Origin: Paraburkholderia sp. CNPSo 3272
GTDB lineage: Bacteria; Pseudomonadota; Gammaproteobacteria; Burkholderiales; Burkholderiaceae
Assembly: GCF_024206495.1 (NCBI RefSeq)
Contig: NZ_JAMBPQ010000019.1
Coordinates: forward strand, 62,001-126,000
Reading direction: 5' to 3'
Length of the DNA stretch: 64,000 nucleotides
The notes under the pieces: generated by a model
The model's input: only the letters and a program-made list of their open reading frames with translations
The model's database searches: none
What the model was told of the DNA's origin: nothing
Made by a program: the position numbers and the translations under genes
Part shown: one piece after another, positions 8,678-17,768 of the stretch
Numbering within the stretch: position 1 is the stretch's first letter
How the letters are laid out: every line of letters begins with the position of its first letter

Positions 8678-9411
8678 CCGTTTTCTTCATCGGCGCGGGT
8701 CCGGGCGATCCTGAACTGATCACCGTGAAGGGCCAGCGCCTCGTGCGCAGCTGCCCCGTCATTCTCTACGCGGGTTCGCTCGTGCCGCCCGCCGTGCTGG
8801 AAGGCCACCGCGCACACAAGGTGGTGGACACCGCGCCGCTCACGCTCGACGAGATCGTCGTGCTGCTCGAAAGCGCGCATGCCCAGGGCTTCGACGTGGC
8901 GCGCGTGCATTCGGGCGACCCGTCGCTCTACGGCGCAATCGGCGAGCAGATCCGCCGACTGCGTATGCTCGGTATTCCTTATGAAGTCGTGCCCGGCGTG
9001 ACCGCGACCGCTGCGTGCGCGGCGGCGCTCGGCAGCGAACTTACGCTGCCCGGCATTTCGCAGACGCTCATTCTCACGCGCTACGCCACGAAAACGTCGA
9101 TGCCCGAAGGCGAGCAGCTAGGCGACCTCGCGCGTCATAAAGCGACGCTCGCGATTCACCTGGGCGTGCGCCATATCGCGCGTATCGTCGAGGAATTGCT
9201 GCCGCACTACGGCGAGGATTGCCCGGTCGCGGTGATCTATCGTGCGAGCTGGCCCGACGAGGAACGCGTAACGGGCACCCTCGCAGATATCGCGCGGAAG
9301 GTACTGGCTACGGATATCGAGCGTACTGCGCTCATTCTCGTGGGACGCGTGCTCGCGGCGGACGGATTTGCGGATTCGACGCTGTACGGTGCGCAGAAGC
9401 GCCAGGGCTAA
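8674..9411 (+). CDS. cobM: Precorrin-4 C11-methyltransferase
   Basis: CobM transfers a methyl group to C11 of precorrin-4, an SAM-dependent step of the corrin pathway. The 245-residue protein shows the tetrapyrrole methylase signatures FIGAGPGDPELITVKG at its N-terminus and VHSGDPSLYGAIGEQ near residue 85, and has normal length. It is the last gene of cobL-K-M. Its stop overlaps the end of the convergent MarR gene by 4 bases. Confidence 0.94.
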   Translation: MTVFFIGAGPGDPELITVKGQRLVRSCPVILYAGSLVPPAVLEGHRAHKVVDTAPLTLDEIVVLLESAHAQGFDVARVHSGDPSLYGAIGEQIRRLRMLGIPYEVVPGVTATAACAAALGSELTLPGISQTLILTRYATKTSMPEGEQLGDLARHKATLAIHLGVRHIARIVEELLPHYGEDCPVAVIYRASWPDEERVTGTLADIARKVLATDIERTALILVGRVLAADGFADSTLYGAQKRQG

Positions 9412-9854
9412 GAAAGCGCACGCAAGTGCGCGCGCAGCTTGTCCACCTCGCCCTCGGCGAACTCCTTTTCGATCTGCACATGCGTTTGCTGCCACAGCGG
9501 AAACGCCGCGTTGAGCAGCCGATGCCCCTCGTCCGTGAGGCTCAGCAAACGGCTGCGCTTGTCTTCCGGGTCCTGCTCGATGACCACGAGACCGCGCCGC
9601 TCCAGCGGCTTGAGCGCGGCCGTGAGCGTGGTGCGGTCCATGGCCAGTAGCGACGCCACGTCTTTCATGCCCGGCGGATGCGGCCGGTTCAGCGACATCA
9701 GCAGCGAAAATTGTCCGTTGGTGAGATCGAGCGGACGCAGCACGTCGTCGAAAAGGCGCGCGAGATTGCGTGCCGCCCGCTGCATATGCAGACACAGGCA
9801 GCAATCGCGCACCGATAGCGTGGTTTCGAAGGGGAGTTTCTTTGCGCGTGCCAT
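9408..9854 (-). CDS. MarR-family transcriptional regulator
   Basis: This 148-residue winged-helix repressor has the MarR core: a dimerisation helix, then LTNGQFSLLMSL, a recognition region DVASLLAMDRTTLTAALKPL and a wing containing DPEDKRSRLLSLT. Three cysteines in DCCLCLH near residues 18-24 lie in the dimerisation region and might sense oxidants, which is inference. It is divergent from the YCII and GST genes across about 100 bases and probably controls them. Confidence 0.88.
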   Translation of the reverse strand: MARAKKLPFETTLSVRDCCLCLHMQRAARNLARLFDDVLRPLDLTNGQFSLLMSLNRPHPPGMKDVASLLAMDRTTLTAALKPLERRGLVVIEQDPEDKRSRLLSLTDEGHRLLNAAFPLWQQTHVQIEKEFAEGEVDKLRAHLRALS

Positions 9855-9957
9855 ATTGCAATTATGTTGATATCAACCTATGCTGTCAAGGCCGGATGGG
9901 CGACATGCCGTTGCTCCCGTTTTCAGACCAGCAACCAGACCAGCAGTTGGAGGACAC

Positions 9958-10323
9958 ATGAGCGATCAGAAACTGTTTCTCGCTGTTTTTCTCGGTACCA
10001 AAGACAACGCACGCATGAAGGGTTGGGCGGCGCTTTCCGAAGCGGATCGGCACGCAAAGGAAAAGGAGGGCATTGCAGCCTGGCACGCGTGGGTCGAAAA
10101 GCACAAGGCGTCGATCGTCGATATGGGCGGGCCGCTCGGCAAGACCAAGTCGATTGGCGAGCATGGCATCGCGGACATATCGAACGCGCTAACGGGCTAT
10201 ACCGTTCTGCGTGCCGCATCGCACGAAGACGCCGCGAAGCTGTTCGAAGGACACCCGCATTTTTCGATTTTTCCGGGCGAGGGCGTCGAAGTGATGCCGG
10301 TTCTACCGATTCCCGGGGTCTGA
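9958..10323 (+). CDS. YCII-related domain protein
   Basis: This small cytoplasmic alpha/beta protein of 121 residues has the YCII fold pattern: an N-terminal strand, the segment HKASIVDMGGPLG and a C-terminal half with HPHFSIFPGEGVEVMPVLP. YCII proteins are ferredoxin-like and of largely unknown function. The ATG at 9958 has a GGAGGA ribosome site eight bases upstream. It is followed after 14 bases by a glutathione transferase and lies opposite a MarR gene, suggesting a small detoxification operon. Confidence 0.78.
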   Translation: MSDQKLFLAVFLGTKDNARMKGWAALSEADRHAKEKEGIAAWHAWVEKHKASIVDMGGPLGKTKSIGEHGIADISNALTGYTVLRAASHEDAAKLFEGHPHFSIFPGEGVEVMPVLPIPGV

Positions 10324-10337
10324 ACGGAGGCGTCGTC

Positions 10338-10955
10338 ATGAAACTCTACGGCTTTGCCGGCACCCGTTCGCAGCGCGCGCTATGGGGCCTCAAGGAAGTC
10401 GACGCCGATTTCGAATTCATCTCGGTCAATCTGCTCGCAGGCGAGCACAAGCGGCCCGAATATCTGCGGATCAATCCCGCGGGCAAAGTGCCCGTGCTGA
10501 TCGACGGCGAGCGCGTGATTCCCGAATCGGCGGCAATCGTGCTGTATCTCGCGGATAAATATCCGCAGAAGGCGCTGTTGCCCGCGGATCTCGACGAGCG
10601 GGCCCAGGCGTATCGCTGGACCCTGTTCGCGGTCACCGAACTGGAGCAGCCGCTCTGGAGAATCACGCGGCATTCGTTCCTGTATCCGCCGGAAAAGCGC
10701 AGCCCCGCCGATATCGAACTCGCGCGGGAGGACTTCGGAAGCATGGCCGCGGTGCTCGAAAAGCACCTCGAAGGACGCGAGTTCATCGTCGGCAACAAGC
10801 TTTCGGTCGCCGACTGCGTGACGGTGTATCTGATGGACTGGGCCAACGAAGTGCAACTGCTGGAGGGCTTCCCGCGCTTGCAGACGTATCTCGAACGCCT
10901 CTACGCGCGTCCGGAGGCGCCGCAGCGCATCGCCGAAGCGCGCAAGGCGGCATAA
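10338..10955 (+). CDS. Glutathione S-transferase family protein
   Basis: The protein of 205 residues should conjugate glutathione to electrophiles. The N-terminal thioredoxin-like domain contains SQRALWGLKE and the glutathione-binding INPAGKVPVLIDG...ESAAI segment. The C-terminal helical domain has the conserved N-capping motif VGNKLSVADCVTVYLMDW. The start has an ACGGAGG site at 10323-10329. It follows the YCII gene closely, divergent from a MarR regulator. Confidence 0.9.
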   Translation: MKLYGFAGTRSQRALWGLKEVDADFEFISVNLLAGEHKRPEYLRINPAGKVPVLIDGERVIPESAAIVLYLADKYPQKALLPADLDERAQAYRWTLFAVTELEQPLWRITRHSFLYPPEKRSPADIELAREDFGSMAAVLEKHLEGREFIVGNKLSVADCVTVYLMDWANEVQLLEGFPRLQTYLERLYARPEAPQRIAEARKAA

Positions 10956-10956
10956 A

Positions 10957-10993
10957 TGGAAAACGGCCCAACCGGATCACGCCGATTGGGCCG
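10957..10993 (-). terminator. Rho-independent terminator of the SSF symporter operon
   Basis: An inverted repeat CGGCCCAA (10964-10971) / TTGGGCCG (10986-10993) sits between two convergent genes. On the minus strand the stem is followed by GTTTTCC, a short T run, so it best fits the end of the symporter transcript. Confidence 0.6.
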
Positions 10994-11016
10994 CCTCGCT
11001 ACCGCGTCACACCATG

Positions 11017-12492
11017 TCAATGCGCCCGCGCATGCTCATGATCCACATGCGTGCGCGGTTGCGTCACCGTGCTCACCACCACGAGCACGATCACGTTCAC
11101 GAACAGCGCCAGGAAGCCGATGTTGACGTCCTTGAGCGCATCCGGCGCGAACGGAATCAGCTGAGCCACGCTCACGTGCGTGAGTGTCGTGATGATCACC
11201 ACGAGCACGCCCGCCACGATGCCGCAGAACGCGCCTTGCTTCGTCACGCGATTGCGCGCGGAAAGGCTGCAAACCAGCGCCGGGAACAGCTGCGTGACGA
11301 AGTTGTAGCCCATCAGCAGCAGCGCGACGATGGTGTCGCCGCCCCTGAGCGTGAAGCCGACCGCCACGAGCGCGATCACCGGCACGAAAACGCGCGCGAG
11401 CTTCGCGACCTGCGCGTCGTCCGCGTTCTTCGAGAGTGCGCCGCGATAGACGTCGTTGGCGAGCAGCGTCGAAGCCGTGGTGAGGATCATCGAGCCCGGC
11501 ACGAGTGCGGTGAGCACGCCTGCCGCGCCGATTACGCCCACGAACCACGGGTCGAATGTTTGCAGCGCGAGACGGAACAGCGAAAGATCGATGTCCGGAC
11601 CCTTGAGGCCCGGCACCTTGAGCACGGCCGCGAAGCCGCAGAAGAATACGAACAGCAGAATGAGCTGATAGAGCGGCAGGATCATCGCGTTGCGGCGGAA
11701 GATGCGCTCGTTCTTCGCGGTGTAGACCGACATGAAGGTGTGCGGCCACATGAAGAACCCCAGCGCTGTGAGCAGCACGGTGGACTGGAACCACGTCACG
11801 CTCTGACCTCGCGCCGGGAACGTGAGGAAGCCGGGCTTGGCGGCGTCGATGGCACGGAACATCTCGCTCAGGCTGCCGTAGTGGTGGATCGGCAGGTAGA
11901 TGCCGAGGAACACCGCGATGGCGAGAATCATCGTGTCCTTCACGACCGAGTTCCACGCACAGCCGCGCACGCCCGAAACGATCACGTAAGCCGTGACCAC
12001 GGCCGCGCCGATCCAGATCGCCGCCGTCGAGGAGATCGCGCCATAGGAGGCCGTCGTCACGATGATGCCGAGACCCTTGAGCTGCAGGACGAGATACGGC
12101 ACGAGCGCGAGCACGCCCACGCACGCCACCAGCACGCCCAGCGCGGGGCTCTGGTACTTGCGCGCGAAGAAGTGGGGCTGCGAGACGAGCCGGTGCTGCT
12201 TGGCGAAGCGCCATACGGGCGGCAGCATCCAGTACGAGAGGATGTATGCAAGCGTGCCGTAAGCCAGAATGTAGTAGACGGGCGCGCCCTTGCCATAGGC
12301 GAAGCCGCTGCCGCCGAGGAACGTGAAGGTGGTGTAGATCTCGCCTGCCATGAGCAGGAACACGAACGCGGTGCCGAAGCTGCGGCCGCCCACGGCCCAC
12401 TGCTCGAGATTCATGTCGTGCCCGCGGCGGGCGCGCATGCCGAGGTAGAGCGCGACGAAAGTCATCGCCGCGATGATGATGAGGGCGCTCAT
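11017..12492 (-). CDS. Sodium:solute symporter (SSF family)
   Basis: This 491-residue inner-membrane protein has about 13 predicted hydrophobic segments and the SSF hallmarks near the N-terminus (QWAVGGRSFGTAFVFLLMAGE, here abbreviated from the segment at about residues 27-47) and FLGGSGFAYGKG. It should import a small organic anion with Na+. The substrate is not readable. The ATG at 12490-12492 overlaps the preceding DUF3311 gene by ATGA, a pairing typical of monocarboxylate-type SSF carriers. The end is His-rich (HVDHEHARAH). Confidence 0.85.
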   Translation of the reverse strand: MSALIIIAAMTFVALYLGMRARRGHDMNLEQWAVGGRSFGTAFVFLLMAGEIYTTFTFLGGSGFAYGKGAPVYYILAYGTLAYILSYWMLPPVWRFAKQHRLVSQPHFFARKYQSPALGVLVACVGVLALVPYLVLQLKGLGIIVTTASYGAISSTAAIWIGAAVVTAYVIVSGVRGCAWNSVVKDTMILAIAVFLGIYLPIHHYGSLSEMFRAIDAAKPGFLTFPARGQSVTWFQSTVLLTALGFFMWPHTFMSVYTAKNERIFRRNAMILPLYQLILLFVFFCGFAAVLKVPGLKGPDIDLSLFRLALQTFDPWFVGVIGAAGVLTALVPGSMILTTASTLLANDVYRGALSKNADDAQVAKLARVFVPVIALVAVGFTLRGGDTIVALLLMGYNFVTQLFPALVCSLSARNRVTKQGAFCGIVAGVLVVIITTLTHVSVAQLIPFAPDALKDVNIGFLALFVNVIVLVVVSTVTQPRTHVDHEHARAH

Positions 12493-12704
12493 GATCGCAC
12501 CTCCGCATCCGCTTCGCCCGAAAGCCGGTTGACCGGGTCGAGCCGGTAGACGATCCCCATGATCACCGCGGCCAGCACGACCCACATGACGATCCATGCG
12601 AGCACGAGCGGCATGCCGAGCACGAGCGGCTCAGTGCGATTGACGAACGGCACCCCTAACAGGATGCCGATAAAGGGCAAGGCAGCGAGCAACCGCAGTG
12701 ACAT
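12489..12704 (-). CDS. DUF3311 small membrane protein
   Basis: This is a 71-residue protein with two hydrophobic helices (LLAALPFIGILLGVPF and VLAWIVMWVVLAAVIMGIVY) separated by VNRTEPLVLGMPL, the DUF3311 pattern. It lies directly before an SSF symporter with a 4-base overlap, as these proteins usually do, and probably assists or regulates the carrier. The ATG at 12702-12704 is preceded by a GAAAGAGGAG site. An in-frame extension upstream lacks the family pattern. Confidence 0.8.
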   Translation of the reverse strand: MSLRLLAALPFIGILLGVPFVNRTEPLVLGMPLVLAWIVMWVVLAAVIMGIVYRLDPVNRLSGEADAEVRS

Positions 12705-12951
12705 GGCAACTCCTCTTTCAAATGAGAAGAAAAGAAACGTCGCGTCGGGGTGCGAGGCCACCCACTCTATGCTTGGGAACGCGCCCCGTAAAGCTGCCAA
12801 AAATACTGAAGGGGCTGCGGTAAGGATTGGTGCAACGCGCCATTTTTCGGGGCGTTGGCCGACGTCGATCAGGCACGCCTGACGCCGATCCGGCTACACT
12901 TCTCGCAGCCCGGCGCGCTCTTTTTGCGCATGCCCTTACCGGATCGACTCC

Positions 12952-13629
12952 ATGATCGAGAGCCTGATTTCAGACATCCTGTTCGGTTTTATCGGACTTA
13001 TCAGCATCATTAATCCCTTCAGCGGTGCCTTTGTTTTCCTCGATCGCTCCGCCACACTCACCGACGAAGAGCGGCGCCTGCTCGCCAAGCGTGTGGCGAT
13101 CAACGCGTTCTTCGTGCTGGTCGCGGCGTTTTTCGTCGGCACGCCCATTCTGCATTTCTTCGGCATTTCCATGGAAGCGCTGCGGATTGGCGGCGGCCTC
13201 GCGGTGGCCGTGAGCGGCTGGCAAATGCTCAACGCGCCCGAGCCCGAACCCGCCCCGGTCGATCATCCGGTCAAGCCCATGAGCGCGAGTTCGGCCTCCG
13301 GCAAGGCCTTTTTTCCGCTGACCATTCCGCTCACCACCGGCCCCGGCTCCATCGCCACAGCCATTGCGCTGAATGCCAACCGCACGCACAAGCTTTCGGC
13401 GTGGCTGCTTTCGAGCTTCGCGTCGATCGTGATCTCGACGCTCGTCATGCTCGTGATCTATTACGTGTATAGCCGCGCCGCGCGGCTTTCGCAGTACCTG
13501 GGTGTGGAAGGCACGCGCGTGGCCATGCGCGTGTCGTCGTTTCTGCTCCTGTGCATCGGGGTGCAGATCATACTGACTGGCCTGACCGGCTTTCTCACGC
13601 CGATCGCCGACCTGCGCGCCGCAAAGTAG
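12952..13629 (+). CDS. MarC-family integral membrane protein
   Basis: This 225-residue membrane protein has six hydrophobic stretches and the MarC motifs GLISIINPFSGAFVFL near the N-terminus and FPLTIPLTTGPGSIATAIAL in the middle. Despite the name, the family has no proven role in antibiotic resistance. No operon partner is visible; a short gap separates it from the downstream amidotransferase gene. Confidence 0.85.
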   Translation: MIESLISDILFGFIGLISIINPFSGAFVFLDRSATLTDEERRLLAKRVAINAFFVLVAAFFVGTPILHFFGISMEALRIGGGLAVAVSGWQMLNAPEPEPAPVDHPVKPMSASSASGKAFFPLTIPLTTGPGSIATAIALNANRTHKLSAWLLSSFASIVISTLVMLVIYYVYSRAARLSQYLGVEGTRVAMRVSSFLLLCIGVQIILTGLTGFLTPIADLRAAK

Positions 13630-13684
13630 CGGTGCCTGCAAACGGGCCGGCATACACGAGCGTCCTTACGCGAAGGAGACCACC

Positions 13685-14518
13685 ATGTGCCGCTGGCTCG
13701 CTTATACGGGAAACCCCGTGCAGCTCGAAACCGTGCTCTTTCACGCACGCCATTCGCTGATCGACCAAAGCCTGCACTCCACCAAAGGCGCGACCACCAC
13801 GAACGGCGACGGTTTCGGGCTCGGCTGGTACCAGGACCCGCACGACATTCCCTATCGCTACCGCAGCGTTCATCCGGCCTGGAACGACCGCAACCTGCGC
13901 GAACTCGCGCGCGCGGTGCGTGCGCCCATGTTCGTCGCGCACATCCGCGCGGCCACGCATACGCCCGTGCAGGAAACGAACTGCCATCCGTTTCGGCACC
14001 GGCGCTGGATCTTCGCGCACAACGGGCTGATCCGCAGCTACCCGCTGATGCGGCGCGATCTGCTGGTCGCGATCGATCCGGGGCGCTTCAATGCGCTCGA
14101 AGGGTCGACGGATTCGGAAACGATGTTCTATCTCGCGATGACGTTCGGCCTCGAAGTCGAGCCCGTTCTTGCGCTGGAACGCATGGCCGGTTTTGTCGAG
14201 GAAACCGCAAAAAAACATGGCATCGAGCCGGCGCTCAATATGACCGTCTGCGCATGCGACGGCGAGCAGATCGTCGCCGCGCGGTATTCGAGCGAACGCA
14301 ATTCGCGCTCGCTCTATCACACCACGGCGTTCCGGCATTTGCGCGAACTGTATCCCGACGACCCGCGCATCACTGCCGCCGGTGACGACGCGTATCTGCT
14401 CGTTTCCGAGCCGCTCGGCGATACGCCCGATGTATGGGCCGAAGTGCCGGAATCGACGGCGATCGTCGTGCGCGGGCCCGAGGTCGAATACCGGCCGTTC
14501 GTGCCGGTCGCGCCTTGA
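13685..14518 (+). CDS. Class II glutamine amidotransferase (YafJ type)
   Basis: The 277-residue protein begins MCRWLAYTG, so removal of Met exposes the N-terminal cysteine nucleophile that hydrolyses glutamine in class II amidotransferases. Further family segments are TNGDGFGLGWY, FVAHIRAATHTPVQETNCHPF and FAHNG. It has no synthetase domain and resembles the stand-alone YafJ group of unknown acceptor. A GAAGGAGA ribosome site precedes the ATG. Confidence 0.86.
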   Translation: MCRWLAYTGNPVQLETVLFHARHSLIDQSLHSTKGATTTNGDGFGLGWYQDPHDIPYRYRSVHPAWNDRNLRELARAVRAPMFVAHIRAATHTPVQETNCHPFRHRRWIFAHNGLIRSYPLMRRDLLVAIDPGRFNALEGSTDSETMFYLAMTFGLEVEPVLALERMAGFVEETAKKHGIEPALNMTVCACDGEQIVAARYSSERNSRSLYHTTAFRHLRELYPDDPRITAAGDDAYLLVSEPLGDTPDVWAEVPESTAIVVRGPEVEYRPFVPVAP

Positions 14519-14545
14519 ACTGACGGCGGGCGCCTTAAACCGGGG

Positions 14546-16534
14546 TCACGCGCCCCGGCGTCTTCGCCTTGCCGCCGCGAGCGCGAGCACCTCGTCAAAT
14601 AGCGTGACGTCCACGGGCTTCACGAGATGCATCTCGAAGCCCGCTTCGCGGGTGAGTTCGATGTCGGCGGCCTGGCCGAAACCCGTCATCGCGGCGAACA
14701 GCGTGTGCTTGAGCGGCGGCAGCGCGCGCAGGGTGCGCAGCGTCGCATAGCCGTCGATCTCGGGCATGGCGATGTCGATGAGCGCCGCGTCGGGGGTGAA
14801 GCCCTCCACTTCCTCGCGCGCGTGGGCGGCGCTGTAGGCCACGCGCACGTCGTGGCCTTTGAGTTCGAGCAGCATGGCGAGGCTGTCGGCCGAATCGCGG
14901 TTGTCGTCGACCACGAGCACGCGCAGCGGCGGCACGCCGGCTTCGGCCAGTGCGGCAAGTTCGGCCGTGTCCGGCGTGAGCGGCGGCGGCTGCACGGCAT
15001 GCGCGGCCTCGCGCGCGAACGGCAGGCGGATCGTGAACGTGCTGCCTTTGCCGGGCCCATCGCTCCTGGCGGAGATGGTGCCGCCATGCAGCTCGATGAG
15101 CGAGCGGCACAGCATGAGGCCGATGCCGAGCCCGTTCTCTGCGGGCCCCGGCGCCGAGCGGTCCTGGCTGAAGAGGCCGAAGATCGACTCGTACGTGCCG
15201 GGCCGCAGGCCGCGGCCTTCGTCGTGCACCTGGATCTGTACGGCGCGCGCGGCGGAACGCACGTCCACGACGATATGGCTGCCGTCGGGGGAGAACTTCG
15301 AGGCGTTGTGCAGCAGGTTCTGCAGCACCTGCACGAGCCGCGTGTGATCGCCCGTCATGGTGAGGGTCTCGTCGGGCATCTGCACGTCCACGTGCTGGCC
15401 GCGCGCCGAGGTGAAGGGCTGCGCCGCGTCGATGGCGTGCGCGACCACTTCGCGCAGGTCGAGCGGCGCCTCGCGCAACTCGATCTTGCCCGACGTGATG
15501 CGCCCGACGTCGAGCAGGTCGTCCACGAGCCGCGTGAGGTGCACGATCTGCCGGTCGATCATGTCGCGTGCGCGCTCGATGTCGGGGCTCGGCGCATCCA
15601 TGAGGCGCATCGTGGCCACGGCGTTGCGCACCGGCGCGAGCGGGTTGCGCAGTTCGTGCGCGAGCAAGGCGAGGAACTGCTTCATCTGCTCGCTCGAATG
15701 CTCGAGTTCGTCGGTACGGCGGCTTTCGGTCATGTCGCGCGTGACCTTCGCGAAACCCGTGAGGCGGCCTTGGCCGTCATGCACCGCGGTCAGCGTGACA
15801 CTGGCCCAGAACATCGAGCCGTCCTTGCGCACGCGCCAGCCCTCGGTCACCACCCGGCCCAACTCCTTCGCGCGGCGCAGCTCGCGTTCGGGCTGGCCGG
15901 CGGCGACTTCGTCCGGCGGATAGAACACGGAAAAATGCTGGCCGACTATCTCGGCCGGGCGGTAGCCCTTCAGGTTGGTCGCGCCGGTGTTCCAGCTCAC
16001 GACGTGGCCGTGCGGATCGAGCATGAACATCGCGTAGTCGCTCACGCTTTCCACGAGCAGGCGAAAGCGCTCTTCGGAAAGACGCAGCGCCTCGACCTGG
16101 CGGCGTTCGGCGGTGAGGTCGCGCGTGACCTTGGCGAAGCCGGAGAGCGAGCCGTCGCGCTCGTGCAGCGCGGTGATGACGACGTTGGCCCAGAACATCG
16201 AGCCGTCCTTGCGCACGCGCCAGCCTTCGTCGTTGAAGCGTCCGTGCAGCGCGGCCTGCTCCAGCTCGTGATCGGGCCAGCGGCGCGCGTTTGCTTCGTC
16301 GGTGTAAAAACGCGAGAAATGCTGGCCGATGATCTCGTGCGCTTCGTAGCCTTTGATGCGGGCCGCGCCGCGATTCCAGCTCACGATGTAGCCGTGCCTG
16401 TCGAGCAGGAAGATCGCGTAATCCTCGATCGGCTCCACGAGCGCCTCGAAGCGGCGTTCGTGGTGGCTTTCGGCGGCGGTGTTGTGCGGGGCGATGCCGG
16501 GGTCGGGCGTCGTCATGGTCCTCGGGTCTGTCAT
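14546..16534 (-). CDS. Tandem-PAS hybrid histidine kinase with receiver domain
   Basis: This 662-residue soluble signalling protein has two PAS domains (about 25-145 and 155-275), a HisKA domain with the phospho-acceptor in LLAHELRNPLAPVRNA, an HATPase domain with NLLHNASKFSPDG and a GLGIGLMLCRSLIELHGG lid, and a C-terminal receiver. The receiver has VLVVDDNRDSADS, the acceptor Asp in ALIDIAMPEIDGY and a final conserved Lys in HLVKPVD. There is no membrane segment, so it probably senses a cytoplasmic cue. The two PAS repeats are very alike (both contain GWRVRKDGSMFWA), and the DNA repeats near 15808 and 16190 suggest duplication. Confidence 0.92.
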   Translation of the reverse strand: MTDPRTMTTPDPGIAPHNTAAESHHERRFEALVEPIEDYAIFLLDRHGYIVSWNRGAARIKGYEAHEIIGQHFSRFYTDEANARRWPDHELEQAALHGRFNDEGWRVRKDGSMFWANVVITALHERDGSLSGFAKVTRDLTAERRQVEALRLSEERFRLLVESVSDYAMFMLDPHGHVVSWNTGATNLKGYRPAEIVGQHFSVFYPPDEVAAGQPERELRRAKELGRVVTEGWRVRKDGSMFWASVTLTAVHDGQGRLTGFAKVTRDMTESRRTDELEHSSEQMKQFLALLAHELRNPLAPVRNAVATMRLMDAPSPDIERARDMIDRQIVHLTRLVDDLLDVGRITSGKIELREAPLDLREVVAHAIDAAQPFTSARGQHVDVQMPDETLTMTGDHTRLVQVLQNLLHNASKFSPDGSHIVVDVRSAARAVQIQVHDEGRGLRPGTYESIFGLFSQDRSAPGPAENGLGIGLMLCRSLIELHGGTISARSDGPGKGSTFTIRLPFAREAAHAVQPPPLTPDTAELAALAEAGVPPLRVLVVDDNRDSADSLAMLLELKGHDVRVAYSAAHAREEVEGFTPDAALIDIAMPEIDGYATLRTLRALPPLKHTLFAAMTGFGQAADIELTREAGFEMHLVKPVDVTLFDEVLALAAARRRRRGA

Positions 16535-16605
16535 AGGGCCTGTTCACGGAGTTGACAGGCTCTGGCCTCTTGAATGGACGTCCCGCGTGCAGCGGGCGCC
16601 GCAGC

Positions 16606-17565
16606 TTACCACGCGCGCTGCCCGGAGCGGTCGTACTTTTCGGCCATTGCCGGAATGCCGGCCCGCACGTGGCGTTCCGCCCGGCGCACCTGGCGGGTGA
16701 GCAGCACGACGTGCGGCGGCACCACGCGGCGTGCGCGCAAGGTCCAGAGCGCGCCGCGCAGCAGCGCCACGCCTGCCGGGCCGAGCGAGCGCTGGCGCGC
16801 GAACACGGCGAGCGCTCGGCCGGTCGCCGCGATCGCGTCGCGCGCGGGCAGCCGCATCCACGCGACCCAGGCGGTGTTGCGCGCGAGCGCGCATTGCTGC
16901 GCGCGCGTGAACCACCGGTAAAGCGGCTCGCGATGCGCGAGCGCCTGCTCGCAATAGACGATCTGATGGCCGGCCGACAGCATGTCGAGGGCGGCCAGCT
17001 CCTCGGCGCCGCCGTGTGACAGCCGCTCCTCGTAGCCGCCGAGCGCGCGGAACACGGCCGCGCGGAAAATGCACGCGCCGGCCATGAAGTTGGTGAGCGC
17101 CGGGCCGGCCCCGCCTTCCGCGCCCGGCGACGTGGCGGCGAGCATCAGGCAGGCGGGGTGAATTTCGCGCTCGTCGCCGCTTACCACGCGCGCGTTGAGG
17201 ACGGCGACTTGCGCGTGGGCGTCGAGCAGGTGCGCCGCGCGCGCGAGTGCGCCGGGTGCGAACCAGGTACTGTCGTCGCAGCACGCGACATAGTCGGTGC
17301 GCGCGAGCAGCACGGCGCGATTGAAACCGGCCATGCCGTGGTCGCCCAGCGACTGGACGATGCGCACCTGCGGGAAGAGCGACGCCAGCAGGGAGACGGT
17401 GGAATCGGTGGAGCCGTTGTCGGCCACGATGACGTCGGGGTGTTCGGGAAGGGCGGTGAGGCGGGCGACGGTATCGATGGTTTGACGCACGTGATTGCGC
17501 GTGAGGACGACCACCGTCACGCGCGGCGCGCTGGGAGTTCCGGGGGCAGGGGCGGAGTCGTTCAT
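16606..17565 (-). CDS. Family 2 glycosyltransferase
   Basis: The 319-residue protein has the GT-A fold start VTVVVLTRNHVRQTID, an ADNGSTDST segment and an acidic CCDDST near residue 95 in place of the usual DxD that binds metal-nucleotide sugar. It should add a sugar to a lipid or polysaccharide; donor and acceptor are unknown. The start was set at the ATG at 17563-17565; an upstream in-frame ATG at 17617-17619 would add 18 residues, and neither has a strong ribosome site. No glycan cluster surrounds it. Confidence 0.82.
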   Translation of the reverse strand: MNDSAPAPGTPSAPRVTVVVLTRNHVRQTIDTVARLTALPEHPDVIVADNGSTDSTVSLLASLFPQVRIVQSLGDHGMAGFNRAVLLARTDYVACCDDSTWFAPGALARAAHLLDAHAQVAVLNARVVSGDEREIHPACLMLAATSPGAEGGAGPALTNFMAGACIFRAAVFRALGGYEERLSHGGAEELAALDMLSAGHQIVYCEQALAHREPLYRWFTRAQQCALARNTAWVAWMRLPARDAIAATGRALAVFARQRSLGPAGVALLRGALWTLRARRVVPPHVVLLTRQVRRAERHVRAGIPAMAEKYDRSGQRAW

Positions 17566-17768
17566 CGCAGCAGGCGGCGGGAGCCGGCCGGTGAGTTGTC
17601 GAATTGACCTTGTCAGCATACGCCGATGGCGCGCGACATGCAGTAGATGACGTGGGCCAGGGGCTGGGCGGCGCAGCGGCGGTGCTGCGCTGCACCTTCG
17701 GGCGGTGCGCAATTTTCGCGCCGCGTGCGAGTGGCGCGCGCGATTAGCGCGATCAGGCGATTCGCCGC

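Noticed and set aside
11014..12549. A plus-strand 511-codon open frame
   Set aside because: It is antisense to the SSF symporter, very rich in Arg, His and Glu, and has no ribosome site or domain.
14627..16555. A plus-strand 642-codon open frame
   Set aside because: It is antisense to the hybrid histidine kinase, whose PAS, HisKA, HATPase and receiver motifs are unambiguous.
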